The notes beneath the pieces are model-generated. The model was given only the letters and a program-made list of their open reading frames with translations, had not been told where the DNA came from and did no database searches. From FEN-1219 sp036563665 (lineage in GTDB: Bacteria; Pseudomonadota; Gammaproteobacteria; Steroidobacterales; Rariloculaceae): 64,000 nucleotides of DNA. The stretch spans positions 50,380 through 114,379 of the forward strand of contig DATCLY010000069.1 of assembly GCA_036563665.1 (NCBI GenBank), read 5' to 3'. Both the position numbers and the translations under genes were made by a program. Shown here piece by piece: positions 30,301 through 38,284 of this stretch (position 1 is its first letter; each line of letters starts with the position of its first letter).

Positions 30301-30842
30301 ACGAGCTGCTCGCACGCGCGGTGAAGGAGCTGCGCGAAGGCCGCGAGCCGGATCTTGCGGACCCGTTCAGCTACGGCACGGAGATCGAGCTCGGCACGCC
30401 GGCGCTGATCCCGGAGGACTACATGCCCGACGTGCACCTGCGGCTCGTGCACTACAAGCGCATCGCGAGCGCGCCGACCGCCGCCGATCTCGACGAGCTG
30501 CAGGTGGAGCTCATCGATCGCTTCGGGCTGCTGCCCGCACCGGTCAAGACGCTGTTCGCGGTCGCGCGGCTCAAGCTCGCGGCGCGCGAGCTCGGCATCG
30601 TGAAGATTCAGGCGGGTCCGGAGGGCGGCACCCTGCGCTTCGGCGAACGCGCGCGCGTCGATCCGGCGCTGCTGATCCGCCTCGTGGAGGAGGAGCCGCA
30701 CCGCTTCAAGCTCGACGGCCCGTACAAGCTGCGCTTCTTCTGGCGCCGGCCGAGCGAGCTCGAGCGGATCGAAGGCGTGGCGCAGCTGCTCACGCGCCTC
30801 GGCGCGCGCGCGCCGGAGTCGGCCGAGTCGGCCGCCGCATGA
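27351..30842 (+). CDS. mfd: Transcription-repair coupling factor Mfd
   Basis: A 1163-residue ATP-dependent translocase that displaces RNA polymerase stalled at lesions and recruits UvrA. The UvrB-homology module is at the N-terminus (SAAAADRLQRELEF, DYETLPYE), the RNA-polymerase-interacting domain near residues 480-560 (HEEHGIGRYRGL), then a RecG-like helicase with GDVGFGKTE and DEEHRFG, and the C-terminal TRCF domain. The ATG at 27351 gives the normal length. The frame extends 42 codons upstream through REP remnants without homology. Confidence 0.97.
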   Translation: MDAPLRVLDGLSLPDPHGPRHAVWGELYGSALGLAIAEAVARHAGPVCIVTPSAAAADRLQRELEFFAAGAPLGRFPDYETLPYEAIAPPQDLLAERLLALYQLATGEARTLLVDAGALLNRLPPPDFVRARSLTLAVGQTLDRDALTRRLADHGYLRVAQVTEPGEFAVRGALLDVFPTGHDAPVRIDLFDDRIDSLRTFDPQTQLSTGETREVRVLPAREFPFDADGIKGFRARFRERFPVEPGRCPVYRNISEAELPPGIEYYLPLFFDATASLFDYLAPDTLLILTEDSLSGLDDTWRLIGERYEQLCGDIEHPILPPEQAFASPEEVRARLPERVVVTVTAGRADERPGDGALVCNGGASHPLASAPSTASDRIARWLEAAPGERTLVAASSPGHREMLLELLKSRGLAPVAVRSWVEFVAGDMPLAVSVAELHEGMRIAARGLRVVTAAELGMERPRQRARRRRAARDPEAIIRELTDLQVGAPVVHEEHGIGRYRGLTTLDVDGVPTEFLVLEYAGGDKLYVPVQSLHLVTRYTGAPAEQAPLHRLGSDQWEKARRKAAEQARDVAAELLNVYARRAARRGTPLALDGSSYERFASEFPFEETEDQRAAIESVLADLEREQPMDRIVCGDVGFGKTEVALRSAFVAVQAGQQVAVLVPTTLLAQQHYRTFQDRFADWPVRIELLSRFRSAKAAAEALRGLADGTIDIVIGTHKLLQDNVAFKRLGLVIVDEEHRFGVKHKERLKQLRAEVHVLTLTATPIPRTLNMTLGGLRDLSIIATPPAARLAVKTFVGEWNERQVRDAILRELRRGGQVYFVHNRVENIEAVANEVRRLAPEASVRVAHGQMSERELEAVMLDFYHREFNVLVCTTIIESGIDIPTANTIIINRADRLGLAQLHQLRGRVGRSHHQAYAYLIAPPRRALTPEAAKRLEAIEALEELGSGFALATHDLEIRGAGELLGEGQSGQIAGVGFTLYNELLARAVKELREGREPDLADPFSYGTEIELGTPALIPEDYMPDVHLRLVHYKRIASAPTAADLDELQVELIDRFGLLPAPVKTLFAVARLKLAARELGIVKIQAGPEGGTLRFGERARVDPALLIRLVEEEPHRFKLDGPYKLRFFWRRPSELERIEGVAQLLTRLGARAPESAESAAA

Positions 30843-30862
30843 GCCGCGCTATACTGCCGCGC

Positions 30863-31708
30863 ATGATGCGCATCGTCTTCGCCGCCGTCGTCGCGCTGCT
30901 CGGCGTCGCGCTCGCGCGCCCGGGCGCCGCGCAGGACGCAGACCCGCCGCCGCTCTACCAGGTGGAGGTGCTGATCTTCGCGAACACCGGGCTCGATCCC
31001 ACGGAGGAAGACTTCTCGCGCGTGCCCGCGACGGAGCCGGCACCCGCGCCCGTGCCGCGACTGCCTGGCGACATCGAGCTCGCGCCGCTCGAGGACGAGC
31101 TCGGTTTGCCGCAGGAGCCCGGGTTCCCGCAGGAGCCCGAGCCCGTGGAGCAGCCGGGCCTGCCGGAGCCGCCGGCCGACGCCGGCGCGCCCGCGGCCGA
31201 CCTGCCGCCCGATCCCCGCGCGCAGCTTCGCACCGTGCGCGACTATCGCACGGGGCGCCTGGTGCGCTTCCGCCCGCTGCGCGCCGACGAGCTCGAGCTG
31301 CGCGGGCACTACCGAACGCTCGAGCGGCTCGGCGCGTACCAGCCGCTGGTGCACACGGGGTGGCTACAGGAGGCGTTGAGCGAAGCGGAAGCGACGCCGG
31401 TGGACCTGTCGCTGCTCGGCATCGTGAATCCGGCCGGCAGCATCAAGCTGCACTTGAGCCGCTTTCTCCACTTGACGCTCGATCTCGCCTATCAGGGCGC
31501 GAGCGGCGCCGCGGCGACGCCGAGCCCGGCGAGCGTCGGCGGCTTGGGCGAGGTTCCCCTGGCGCCGCGCTACGTCCTGCAGGCGAGCCGCCGCATCCGC
31601 AATGCGGCGCTCAACTACTTCGATCACCCCGCGTTCGGGGTGCTCGTGATGGTGCGCTTCGTCGATGCGCCGGTCCCGCCTGCGGCGGTCGACCGGCCGG
31701 TGCCCTGA
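30863..31708 (+). CDS. csiV: CsiV-like secreted peptidoglycan-binding protein
   Basis: A 281-residue precursor with a signal peptide (MMRIVFAAVVALLGVALA..AAQ) and the YQVEVLIFAN start typical of the CsiV family, which binds peptidoglycan and is linked in Vibrio to growth with D-amino acids. A long Pro/Glu-rich linker (about residues 60-120) separates two structured parts. An alternative ATG at 30839 overlaps the mfd stop as ATGA. The mfd-csiV pairing is common in Gammaproteobacteria. Confidence 0.85.
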   Translation: MMRIVFAAVVALLGVALARPGAAQDADPPPLYQVEVLIFANTGLDPTEEDFSRVPATEPAPAPVPRLPGDIELAPLEDELGLPQEPGFPQEPEPVEQPGLPEPPADAGAPAADLPPDPRAQLRTVRDYRTGRLVRFRPLRADELELRGHYRTLERLGAYQPLVHTGWLQEALSEAEATPVDLSLLGIVNPAGSIKLHLSRFLHLTLDLAYQGASGAAATPSPASVGGLGEVPLAPRYVLQASRRIRNAALNYFDHPAFGVLVMVRFVDAPVPPAAVDRPVP

Positions 31709-31714
31709 AGACGA

Positions 31715-32680
31715 TCAGCGCTTCGCCGCGCGGAGCGCCTGCGGCTCCGGCTCCGCGGCGAGCGCGCGGCGCGCGCGGGCGATGGCCGCCTCCGGGTCGT
31801 CCGCGGGGTCGCACGCCGCAACGGCCGTGCGCACCGTGACGTAGCGCTCCGTCTTCGCGCGCGGGTTGTGCAGCCCGAGCCTGCGGACATTGGCCGCGAT
31901 CTGCTCCGCGAGCGGCTCGACTTCCGCCGGCCGCTGGTCGAGCACCGACGCCACGATGGTCGAGTCGTCGCACCGCGCGCAGAGGTCGCTCGCGCGGCGC
32001 AACGTGCGCGTGACCTGCGCGCCGATCATGCGCTGACAGGACTCCGCGGCCTTCGGCCCGAAGGTGCTGCGATACGCGTCGAACTCGACGATCTCGAAGA
32101 GCAGCACCGTGACCGCGCGCCCGTCGCGGCGCGCCACGGCGAGATCCCGCGACAGCAGCTCCTTGAAGTAATCGAAACGCAGCAGGCCCGTCGCCGGGTC
32201 CATGCGCTCGAGAGTCGGCGTCTTGATTCGGGGGCGGACAGGGTCTCGCTGCACCGTCTCGGCGCTTTGCTCAGTGATCATCGGCACCTTCTTTGGTCGT
32301 TGCACACAAAGGAAATAGCGCAGCTCGCAGTCGCCGTCGTAGAGCGGCTCGAGGCGCAGCTGCGTGGGCCACGTGCTCCCATCCTTGCGGACGTCGTGAA
32401 CGTCGAGCTCGCACGCCTGCCGGCGCTCAAGCGCGATCTTGAGCTCCGCGAGCTCCGGCGAGCCTTCCGCCGCGCGCGCGGCGAGGCGCCAGCCCGTGCC
32501 GGTGAGCTCCTCGGCCGAGTAGCCGCTCTGTTCCGTGTACGCGCCGTTTGCGAATATGATCGGCAAACCCGGCTCCCGGGCGTCCGCCAGGAGGACGCAT
32601 TCGGAGTCGCGAACCGCGATTGTGTCCACGGCCGGGCGGTCGAGCGATCCTACGCCTCGGGCGCCTTTCCCGATCCGCAT
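31715..32680 (-). CDS. PAS protein with degenerate GGDEF domain
   Basis: A 321-residue cytoplasmic protein. The PAS/PAC sensor domain spans about residues 20-130 (IIFANGAYTEQSGYSAEEL, then a PAC-like DVRKDGS). A diguanylate-cyclase-like domain follows (about 160-310), opening DPATGLLRFDYFKELL. The active-site GGDEF is replaced by DDSTI in the context CARCDDSTIVAS, and the metal-binding Asp of the first strand is Glu (LLFEIVEFD), so it should not make c-di-GMP. The RxxD inhibitory-site motif five residues before it (RASD) is kept. It may therefore be a c-di-GMP receptor or a protein-interaction module. Convergent with csiV. Confidence 0.85.
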   Translation of the reverse strand: MRIGKGARGVGSLDRPAVDTIAVRDSECVLLADAREPGLPIIFANGAYTEQSGYSAEELTGTGWRLAARAAEGSPELAELKIALERRQACELDVHDVRKDGSTWPTQLRLEPLYDGDCELRYFLCVQRPKKVPMITEQSAETVQRDPVRPRIKTPTLERMDPATGLLRFDYFKELLSRDLAVARRDGRAVTVLLFEIVEFDAYRSTFGPKAAESCQRMIGAQVTRTLRRASDLCARCDDSTIVASVLDQRPAEVEPLAEQIAANVRRLGLHNPRAKTERYVTVRTAVAACDPADDPEAAIARARRALAAEPEPQALRAAKR

Positions 32681-32855
32681 GCGATTATGTTCGATGACGC
32701 TGCGCGGGAACGTCTATGAAGCCGGTCACAATGCTCGGCCGCGACGCGGGCTCCAGATCGAGTAAAGCGCGCGCAGATCGCACGAAGCGCCCGCCGATCG
32801 GGCGACACCGGCCGAGCTCGCGCGCGACGCCGCAGCGCGCGATGGCCGCTCGGGC

Positions 32856-33605
32856 TCAGCGCCCGTCGCCGCAGAGCTCGGGCACGACGCGGTCGAGCAC
32901 GAGACGCACGCGCCGCATGCCGGTAGCGAGGTGGCGTTCGATCGCGGCCAGGATTCCCTCGCCTCGGGGCCCGCGGCCCGCCGCGAAATTCACCGCGAGC
33001 GCGCACACGGCATAGGCCATGCCGAGCTCGCGCGCGAGCGCCGCCTCGGGCATGGCCGTCATGCCCACCATGGTGCAACCGTCGCGCTCGAGCCGATCGA
33101 TCTCGGCGGCGGTCTCGAGCCGCGGTCCCTGGGTGACGCCGTACACGCCGCCGTGCGCGCGGAAGCCGCACGCCTCGATGGCCGCGGCGAGCGATGCGCG
33201 CAGCGGCGCATCGAACGGCTCGTCGAACTCGACGTGCAGCACGCCGCCGCCCGGCGCGCCGAACGTGCTCTCCCGGCCCCAGGTGTAGTCGATGAGCTGC
33301 TCCGGAACCGCGAGCTCGCCCGGCGCGAAGTCCGGCGCGATGGCGCCGACGACGTTCACCGCGATCACGCGCCGCACGCCCAGGTCGTAGAGCGCGCGCA
33401 CGTTGGCGCGGTAGTTCACCTCGTGCGGCGCGAGCCGATGCGGCTCGCCGTGGCGCGCGAGGCACGGCACGGCGTGTCGACCGAACATCGCCGTCGCGAC
33501 GGGGCCGCTCGGAGGCCCGTACGGCGTGTCCACCACGCGCGTGCCGGCGACGTCGAGCTCGAGCCAGCGGCGGCCGCTGCCGACGATGAGGCCCAAGTCC
33601 GTCAT
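32856..33605 (-). CDS. mtnP: S-methyl-5'-thioinosine phosphorylase-type purine phosphorylase
   Basis: A 249-residue member of the MTAP/PNP-I family that cleaves methylthio-nucleosides with phosphate. The purine-contacting segment reads AVNFAAG, where adenine-specific MTAPs have Asp residues. Asn favours 6-oxopurines, as in the Pseudomonas MTIP enzyme (PA3004), so the expected products are hypoxanthine and 5-methylthioribose-1-phosphate. The ATG at 33605 overlaps the hpt stop as ATGA. Next to a hypoxanthine phosphoribosyltransferase, the pair forms a salvage route from polyamine by-products. Confidence 0.85.
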   Translation of the reverse strand: MTDLGLIVGSGRRWLELDVAGTRVVDTPYGPPSGPVATAMFGRHAVPCLARHGEPHRLAPHEVNYRANVRALYDLGVRRVIAVNVVGAIAPDFAPGELAVPEQLIDYTWGRESTFGAPGGGVLHVEFDEPFDAPLRASLAAAIEACGFRAHGGVYGVTQGPRLETAAEIDRLERDGCTMVGMTAMPEAALARELGMAYAVCALAVNFAAGRGPRGEGILAAIERHLATGMRRVRLVLDRVVPELCGDGR

Positions 33606-34171
33606 CGACCGTCCGCCGCGTAGAGCTCCGGCAACCCCCGCCAGTAGCCCTTGTAGTCCATGCCGCACCCGAACAGATACACGTCGTCCGTCTCGAGCCC
33701 CACGACGTCCACCGGCGGCCGCGCGATCGACTCCGGCACGCGTTTCACGACGAGCACCGCAGTGCAGACCTCCGCGGGCCCGACGCGCGCGACCTCGCGC
33801 TGCAGCGCGGCCAGCGTGTCGCCGCGATCGAGCACGTCGTCCACGAGCACCACCGCCCGGCCGCGCAGCGCCGCCCGCGGCCGGACGAGCCATTCGAGGG
33901 CGCCGCCCGTGAGCCTGCGCTTGTAGCGGGTGGCGTGCACGTAGTCGAACTCGTACGGAAAATCGAAGTGGCGGACGATCTGCACGGCCGGGAACACGCC
34001 GCCGTGCATGACGGCGAGCACGACGGGATCGCGGCCGCGGAAACGCCCGGCAAGCTGCGCCGCCATCGCGGCGATGGCCGCCTGCACCTGCTCGGCCGAA
34101 GCCACGAGTCGCGCAGCGGCGCGCACGCGCTGCGCCTCCTCGAGCGCCGCTCGCTCTGCCGCCGTGCTCAC
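33602..34171 (-). CDS. hpt: Hypoxanthine(-guanine) phosphoribosyltransferase
   Basis: A 189-residue type I phosphoribosyltransferase. The PRPP loop VVLVDDVLDRGDTL is near residue 105. The GTG start at 34171 overlaps the nagZ stop as GTGA and the gene ends overlapping mtnP. It should convert hypoxanthine released by the adjacent phosphorylase to IMP. The reading frame extends far upstream through nagZ without homology. Confidence 0.9.
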   Translation of the reverse strand: MSTAAERAALEEAQRVRAAARLVASAEQVQAAIAAMAAQLAGRFRGRDPVVLAVMHGGVFPAVQIVRHFDFPYEFDYVHATRYKRRLTGGALEWLVRPRAALRGRAVVLVDDVLDRGDTLAALQREVARVGPAEVCTAVLVVKRVPESIARPPVDVVGLETDDVYLFGCGMDYKGYWRGLPELYAADGR

Positions 34172-35211
34172 CCGCGCAGCTCGAGCGTCGGGCGCGAGCC
34201 GAGCGGCTCGAGCAGGCGCACCGCCTCGCTCCAAGCCGTGGACGCGTGCAGCGCTTCCCAGTCGAGCGGCCGGCCGCGGCCGTGCAGGCGCGTGAGCCTG
34301 AGCTGGCCCAGCGGGTTCACGTAGTCGCGCAGGTCCTCGAGCACGGCCGGTATCTCCGCCGGCGCATTGCAGAGCAGCACGAGGTCGCAGCCGGCCGCGA
34401 GCGCACGCCGCACGCGCTCGACGGTGGTGCCGCCCGCGCAGCCCGCCATGCTCACGTCGTCGGAGATCACTGCCCCCGAGAAGCCGAGCTCGCCGCGCAG
34501 CTGCCCCTGGATCCACCACGACGACAGGCTCGCGGGCGCCGGGTCGAGCTGCGGGAAGCTCACGTGCGTCACCATGACCGCCTGCAGCCCCCAGTCGATG
34601 AGCCGCCGGTACGGCACGAGATCGTCGAGCAGCTCCGCGTACTCGCGCCGGTCCACTGCGAGCTCGGTGTGCGAGTCGGCGCGCGCGCCGGCGTGCGTCG
34701 GGAAGTGCTTCGCCGTCACGACCATGCCGGCCCGCTTCGCCCCCTCCGCCAAGCGGACGGCGAGCCGCGCCACGACCGCGGCGTCCTCGTGCAAGGCGCG
34801 GTCGCCGATCACGGCGGCGAGCCCGCGGTCGAGATCCACGCAGGGCGTGAACGACAGATCGACGCCGACGGCGCGCAGCTCCGCCGCCATCGCCCAGCCG
34901 AGCGCCCCGGCCGCGCGCAGGCCCCGCGCCGGGTCCTCGTCGTACAGGTGTCCGAGCGCGCGCAGCGGCGGCAGGCGCAGGAACGGCTCGCGGAAGCGCT
35001 GCACGCGGCCCCCTTCCTGGTCCACGGCCACGAGCAACGGCGGGTGGCGCACGGCGTGGATCTCCGCCACGAGCTCCTCGAGCTGGCGCCGGTCCGCGAA
35101 GTTGCGGCTGAAGAGAATCACGCCGCCGACGAGCGGCGAGCGCAGCCATTCGCGCTCGTCGACGTCGAGCGCGGTCCCGCGCAAGTCGATCATCAACGGA
35201 CCCAGCGACAC
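34168..35211 (-). CDS. nagZ: Beta-N-acetylhexosaminidase NagZ
   Basis: A 347-residue cytoplasmic GH3 hydrolase that removes GlcNAc from anhydro-muropeptides during peptidoglycan recycling, influencing AmpC induction where present. VAVDQEGGRVQR, the ADSH catalytic loop and VISDDVSM are conserved. The usual KHFPGHG signature reads KHFPTHAG, with two substitutions beside the intact ADSH His. Heads the nagZ-hpt-mtnP unit. Confidence 0.92.
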   Translation of the reverse strand: MSLGPLMIDLRGTALDVDEREWLRSPLVGGVILFSRNFADRRQLEELVAEIHAVRHPPLLVAVDQEGGRVQRFREPFLRLPPLRALGHLYDEDPARGLRAAGALGWAMAAELRAVGVDLSFTPCVDLDRGLAAVIGDRALHEDAAVVARLAVRLAEGAKRAGMVVTAKHFPTHAGARADSHTELAVDRREYAELLDDLVPYRRLIDWGLQAVMVTHVSFPQLDPAPASLSSWWIQGQLRGELGFSGAVISDDVSMAGCAGGTTVERVRRALAAGCDLVLLCNAPAEIPAVLEDLRDYVNPLGQLRLTRLHGRGRPLDWEALHASTAWSEAVRLLEPLGSRPTLELRG

Positions 35212-35231
35212 TGCCCCTCCTGGTGCGGGCG

Positions 35232-35738
35232 CTACTCCTCGATGCTCACCACCGTGCCGACCGGCACCCGGTCGAACAGCTCCACGATGTCCGCGTTGGC
35301 CATGCGGATGCAGCCGATCGAGCCCGGCACGCCGAGCTCCGTGGAATCCGGCGTGCCGTGGATGTAAATGTAGCGCCGCATGGTATCAACTTCGCCGAGC
35401 CGGTTGCGGCCCACCTCCAGGCCGGAAAGCCACAAAATCCGCGTGAGGATCCAGTCGCGGCCGGGGTGCGCCCGGGCGAGCGCCTCCGAGTAGATCTCGC
35501 CCGTGGGCCGGCGGCCCCGGAACACCGTGCCGATCGGGGCGCCGGCCCCAATCTTCGCCCGCACGACGTGCCGGCCGCGGGGCGTGCGGTAGCTGCCGCG
35601 CAGCTCGCCCGCGCCGTGCTTCGACGTCGACACGAGATACGTCCGCACGGCACACCCGCCCTCGAGCAGGAAGAGGCGCTGCTCGGCGAGGCTCACGCGG
35701 ATCTCGAGGCCGCCGTCCGCAGGAGCTGCACGCGTCAT
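35232..35738 (-). CDS. L,D-transpeptidase-like YkuD protein without signal peptide
   Basis: A 168-residue protein consisting almost only of a YkuD domain. The HGTPDS histidine and the catalytic Cys in GSIGCIRMANADI are present, but the His normally just before Gly-Cys (SHGC) is Ile. No signal peptide or membrane helix is visible from either the ATG at 35738 or the TTG at 35756. It may be exported by a non-obvious route, act on cytoplasmic muropeptides, or be misassigned. Its neighbour nagZ also handles recycled wall fragments. Confidence 0.82.
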   Translation of the reverse strand: MTRAAPADGGLEIRVSLAEQRLFLLEGGCAVRTYLVSTSKHGAGELRGSYRTPRGRHVVRAKIGAGAPIGTVFRGRRPTGEIYSEALARAHPGRDWILTRILWLSGLEVGRNRLGEVDTMRRYIYIHGTPDSTELGVPGSIGCIRMANADIVELFDRVPVGTVVSIEE

Positions 35739-35757
35739 CGGTCGTCCCAACCGCAAC

Positions 35758-37056
35758 TCAGCGCTCGAACAGCGCGACCGCCTCGACGTGGTGCGTCTGG
35801 GGAAACATGTCGAACGCGCGCACGGCCGTGAGCCGGTAGCCGTGGCGGTGCACCAGCGTCTTCGCGTCGCGGGCGAGCGTGGCCGGATGGCAGGAGACGT
35901 AGACCACCGCGCGCGCGCCGGTCTCGCCCAGGGCGGCGACGGTCGCCTCGGCGCCCGTGCGCGGCGGATCGAGCAGCACGACGTCCCAGCGCTCGCCGTA
36001 GAACGGCAGGTGGGGCTCGTTCAGGTCGGCCGTGAGGAACCGCGCGTTGCCCAAGCCGTTGCGCGCGGCGTTCGCCGCGGCCCGCGCCACGAGACCGGCC
36101 TCGCCCTCGACGCCGAGGAGCTCGGCGGCTCGCTGCGCGAGCGGCAGGCTGAAGTTGCCGAGGCCGCAGAAGAGATCGAGCACCCGCTCCTCGGGCGCCA
36201 CGCGCGCGAGGTCGACGGCGGTCGACACCATCTCGGCGTTCACGTGCGCGTTGATCTGCACGAAGTCCGTGGGCGCGAACTCGAGCGTGAGATCGAAGCG
36301 CGGCAAGCGGTAGCGCAGCGGGCGCGCGGGCGGGTCGAGCGGCACCACGGTGCCCGGCCCGCCGCGCTGCAGGTACAGATCCACGTCGTGCCGGCGCGCG
36401 AACTCGCGCCATCGCTCGAGATCCGCCGCAGACGGCTCGGCCAGCACGCGGAAGACGAGCGCCCGCGCGTCGTCGCCCACCGCCACCTCGATCTGCGGCA
36501 CGCGGTCGCGCACGGAGGAGCCGCCGATGAGCTCCGCGAGCTCGCCGAGCAGGTCGCCCATGGGCGGCACGAGCACGAGGCAACGGGCCATGTCGGTGAC
36601 GTACGGCGCGGCCCGTTCGCGGAACCCCACGAGCACGCGCTCCTTCGCCGGCACGTATTTCACGCCGAGCCGCGCGCGCCGGCGGTAGCCGAGCGCGGGC
36701 CCCGTGCCGGTGGGCAGCCACCGCTCCGGCCGCACCTGACCGATCCGCTCGAGCGCCTGCGCCACCACCGACTGCTTGAACGCCACCTGCGCGTCGTAGG
36801 TCATGTGCTGCAGCGCGCAGCCGCCGCAACGGCCGAAGTACTCGCACGGCGGGGCGCTGCGCGCCGGCGCCGGCTCCACCACGCGGATGAGCTCCGCCTC
36901 CTGATAGCGCCGCCGGCGCTTGCGCGGCGCGACCACCACGCGCTCCGCCGGCAGCGCCAGGGGCACGAACAGGCGCCGGCCGTCGACGTCCGCCACGCCG
37001 CGGCCGTCGTGGGTGAGATCGACGATGGCGGTCTCGACCGCTGCTTCAGCCCTCAT
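35758..37056 (-). CDS. rlmD: 23S rRNA (uracil-1939-C5)-methyltransferase RlmD
   Basis: A 432-residue SAM-dependent enzyme. An N-terminal TRAM RNA-binding domain (about 5-60) is followed by the iron-sulfur cluster ligands Cys71, Cys77, Cys80 and Cys159 and a Rossmann methyltransferase with VLDLFCGLGNFSLPL. The catalytic Cys is in VYVSCHPATLARD. It overlaps the upstream exonuclease gene by 11 bases. Confidence 0.95.
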   Translation of the reverse strand: MRAEAAVETAIVDLTHDGRGVADVDGRRLFVPLALPAERVVVAPRKRRRRYQEAELIRVVEPAPARSAPPCEYFGRCGGCALQHMTYDAQVAFKQSVVAQALERIGQVRPERWLPTGTGPALGYRRRARLGVKYVPAKERVLVGFRERAAPYVTDMARCLVLVPPMGDLLGELAELIGGSSVRDRVPQIEVAVGDDARALVFRVLAEPSAADLERWREFARRHDVDLYLQRGGPGTVVPLDPPARPLRYRLPRFDLTLEFAPTDFVQINAHVNAEMVSTAVDLARVAPEERVLDLFCGLGNFSLPLAQRAAELLGVEGEAGLVARAAANAARNGLGNARFLTADLNEPHLPFYGERWDVVLLDPPRTGAEATVAALGETGARAVVYVSCHPATLARDAKTLVHRHGYRLTAVRAFDMFPQTHHVEAVALFER

Positions 37057-37831
37057 GACGACCAGCCCGCCAGGCCTCGAGGAATGCCTTCCAGTGCGGC
37101 TCCTCGGACCGCTCGAGCTTCCCTTCCACCTCGGCCACCTCCGCTCGGTAGCGCTCGGCGTCGAACGCTCCCCGCAGCAGCTGGAAGCGCAAATAGATGA
37201 GATACGTATTCAGCGCGTCGGTTTCGCAATAGTTGCGGATGGCCGCGATCTCGCCCCGCTGGTAGCTGTCCCACACGCGGTCGCCGCTCATGCCGAGCTT
37301 GCCCGGGAGGCCCAGGAGCTGCGCCACCTGATCGAGCGACGCCCTGCCGCCCGCGTGGTAGCCGGAGAGCACGTCCATGAGGTCGATGTGGCGCCAGTGG
37401 TAGCGCCCGAGGTAGTTGTTGTAACGGAAGTCGCGGTCGCCGTCGCCCGTCTCCCAGTAGCGCGCGGCCGACACGCCGTGCCGCAGCGCGCGGTAGTTCA
37501 GCACCGGCAGGTCGAACGAGCAGCCGTTCCAGGAGACGAGATCGGGCCGATAGCGCTCGAGCCCGTCGAAGAAGCGCTGCACGAGCTCCTTCTCGGGCGA
37601 GGAGGCGTCGCCCAGGCTGCCCATCCACAACGTTTCACGCGTGCGCAGCACCACGGACACGGCCACGATCCGCTGCTGCGGCAGCGGCAGGAAGTCGCTC
37701 TGCCGCGCCTGCTTGTGCTTGAACGTCATGATCTTCGCCACGGAGGCGTCGTCGAGGTCCGGCACGTTGTAGAGCCGCCTCCCGAGCTCGACGTCGGGCA
37801 CCGTCTCGATGTCGAAGGCGAGCACGTTCAT
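37046..37831 (-). CDS. Predicted 3'-5' exonuclease, PolB-like DEDD family
   Basis: A 261-residue protein of the family annotated as predicted exonuclease related to the proofreading domain of family B polymerases. The DEDD residues appear as AFDIETV (Asp6, Glu8), SWNGCSFDLP and YCETDALNTY. The ATG at 37831 overlaps the acpS stop. Substrate is unknown; a role in DNA or RNA processing is inferred from the fold. Confidence 0.88.
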   Translation of the reverse strand: MNVLAFDIETVPDVELGRRLYNVPDLDDASVAKIMTFKHKQARQSDFLPLPQQRIVAVSVVLRTRETLWMGSLGDASSPEKELVQRFFDGLERYRPDLVSWNGCSFDLPVLNYRALRHGVSAARYWETGDGDRDFRYNNYLGRYHWRHIDLMDVLSGYHAGGRASLDQVAQLLGLPGKLGMSGDRVWDSYQRGEIAAIRNYCETDALNTYLIYLRFQLLRGAFDAERYRAEVAEVEGKLERSEEPHWKAFLEAWRAGRHEG

Positions 37832-38232
37832 GACCGCTCCCCACCGTTCGTCGGCCGGCGCAGCAGCACGGCCACCGCCACGATGAGCCCGGCCTCGTCG
37901 GAGAGCGACAGATGCCCCTCCCCCACGCCGAGCTTGTCGCACAGCGCCTTGCCGCGCGCCGAGTACACCACCTGCGGCTGTCCCAGCCGGTTCGGCACCA
38001 TGCCCACGTCGCGTACCCAGATGCCGTTCGCGAACCCCGTGCCGAGCGCCTTCACGATGGCCTCCTTGGCGGCGAAACGCATCGCGAGGAAGCGAACGGG
38101 ACGCTTGCTCGTCTCGAAGAGCCGGTACTCCTCGTCCATGAGCAGGCGCCTGGCGAAATGCGCCCCGAACCGCTCGAACGTGCGCTCGATGCGGGCGATC
38201 TGCAGCACGTCGGTGCCGATGCCGAAGATCAC
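37828..38232 (-). CDS. acpS: Holo-ACP synthase
   Basis: A 134-residue phosphopantetheinyl transferase that charges acyl carrier protein. It begins MIFGIGTDVLQIARIE with the metal-binding Asp8 and has the FAAKEAIVKALGTG motif with Glu57. It lies between recO and the exonuclease gene; pdxJ, which usually separates recO and acpS, is missing. Confidence 0.96.
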   Translation of the reverse strand: MIFGIGTDVLQIARIERTFERFGAHFARRLLMDEEYRLFETSKRPVRFLAMRFAAKEAIVKALGTGFANGIWVRDVGMVPNRLGQPQVVYSARGKALCDKLGVGEGHLSLSDEAGLIVAVAVLLRRPTNGGERS

Positions 38233-38284
38233 GGAACGTTCCCCGCGCGCCCCGGGCGCGCGCGCCGCTCGGCGCCGGAGCGGA

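Noticed and set aside
32716..33015. 99-codon frame between the GGDEF protein and mtnP
   Set aside because: Ser/Arg-rich composition, largely antisense to mtnP, no ribosome binding site or homology pattern.
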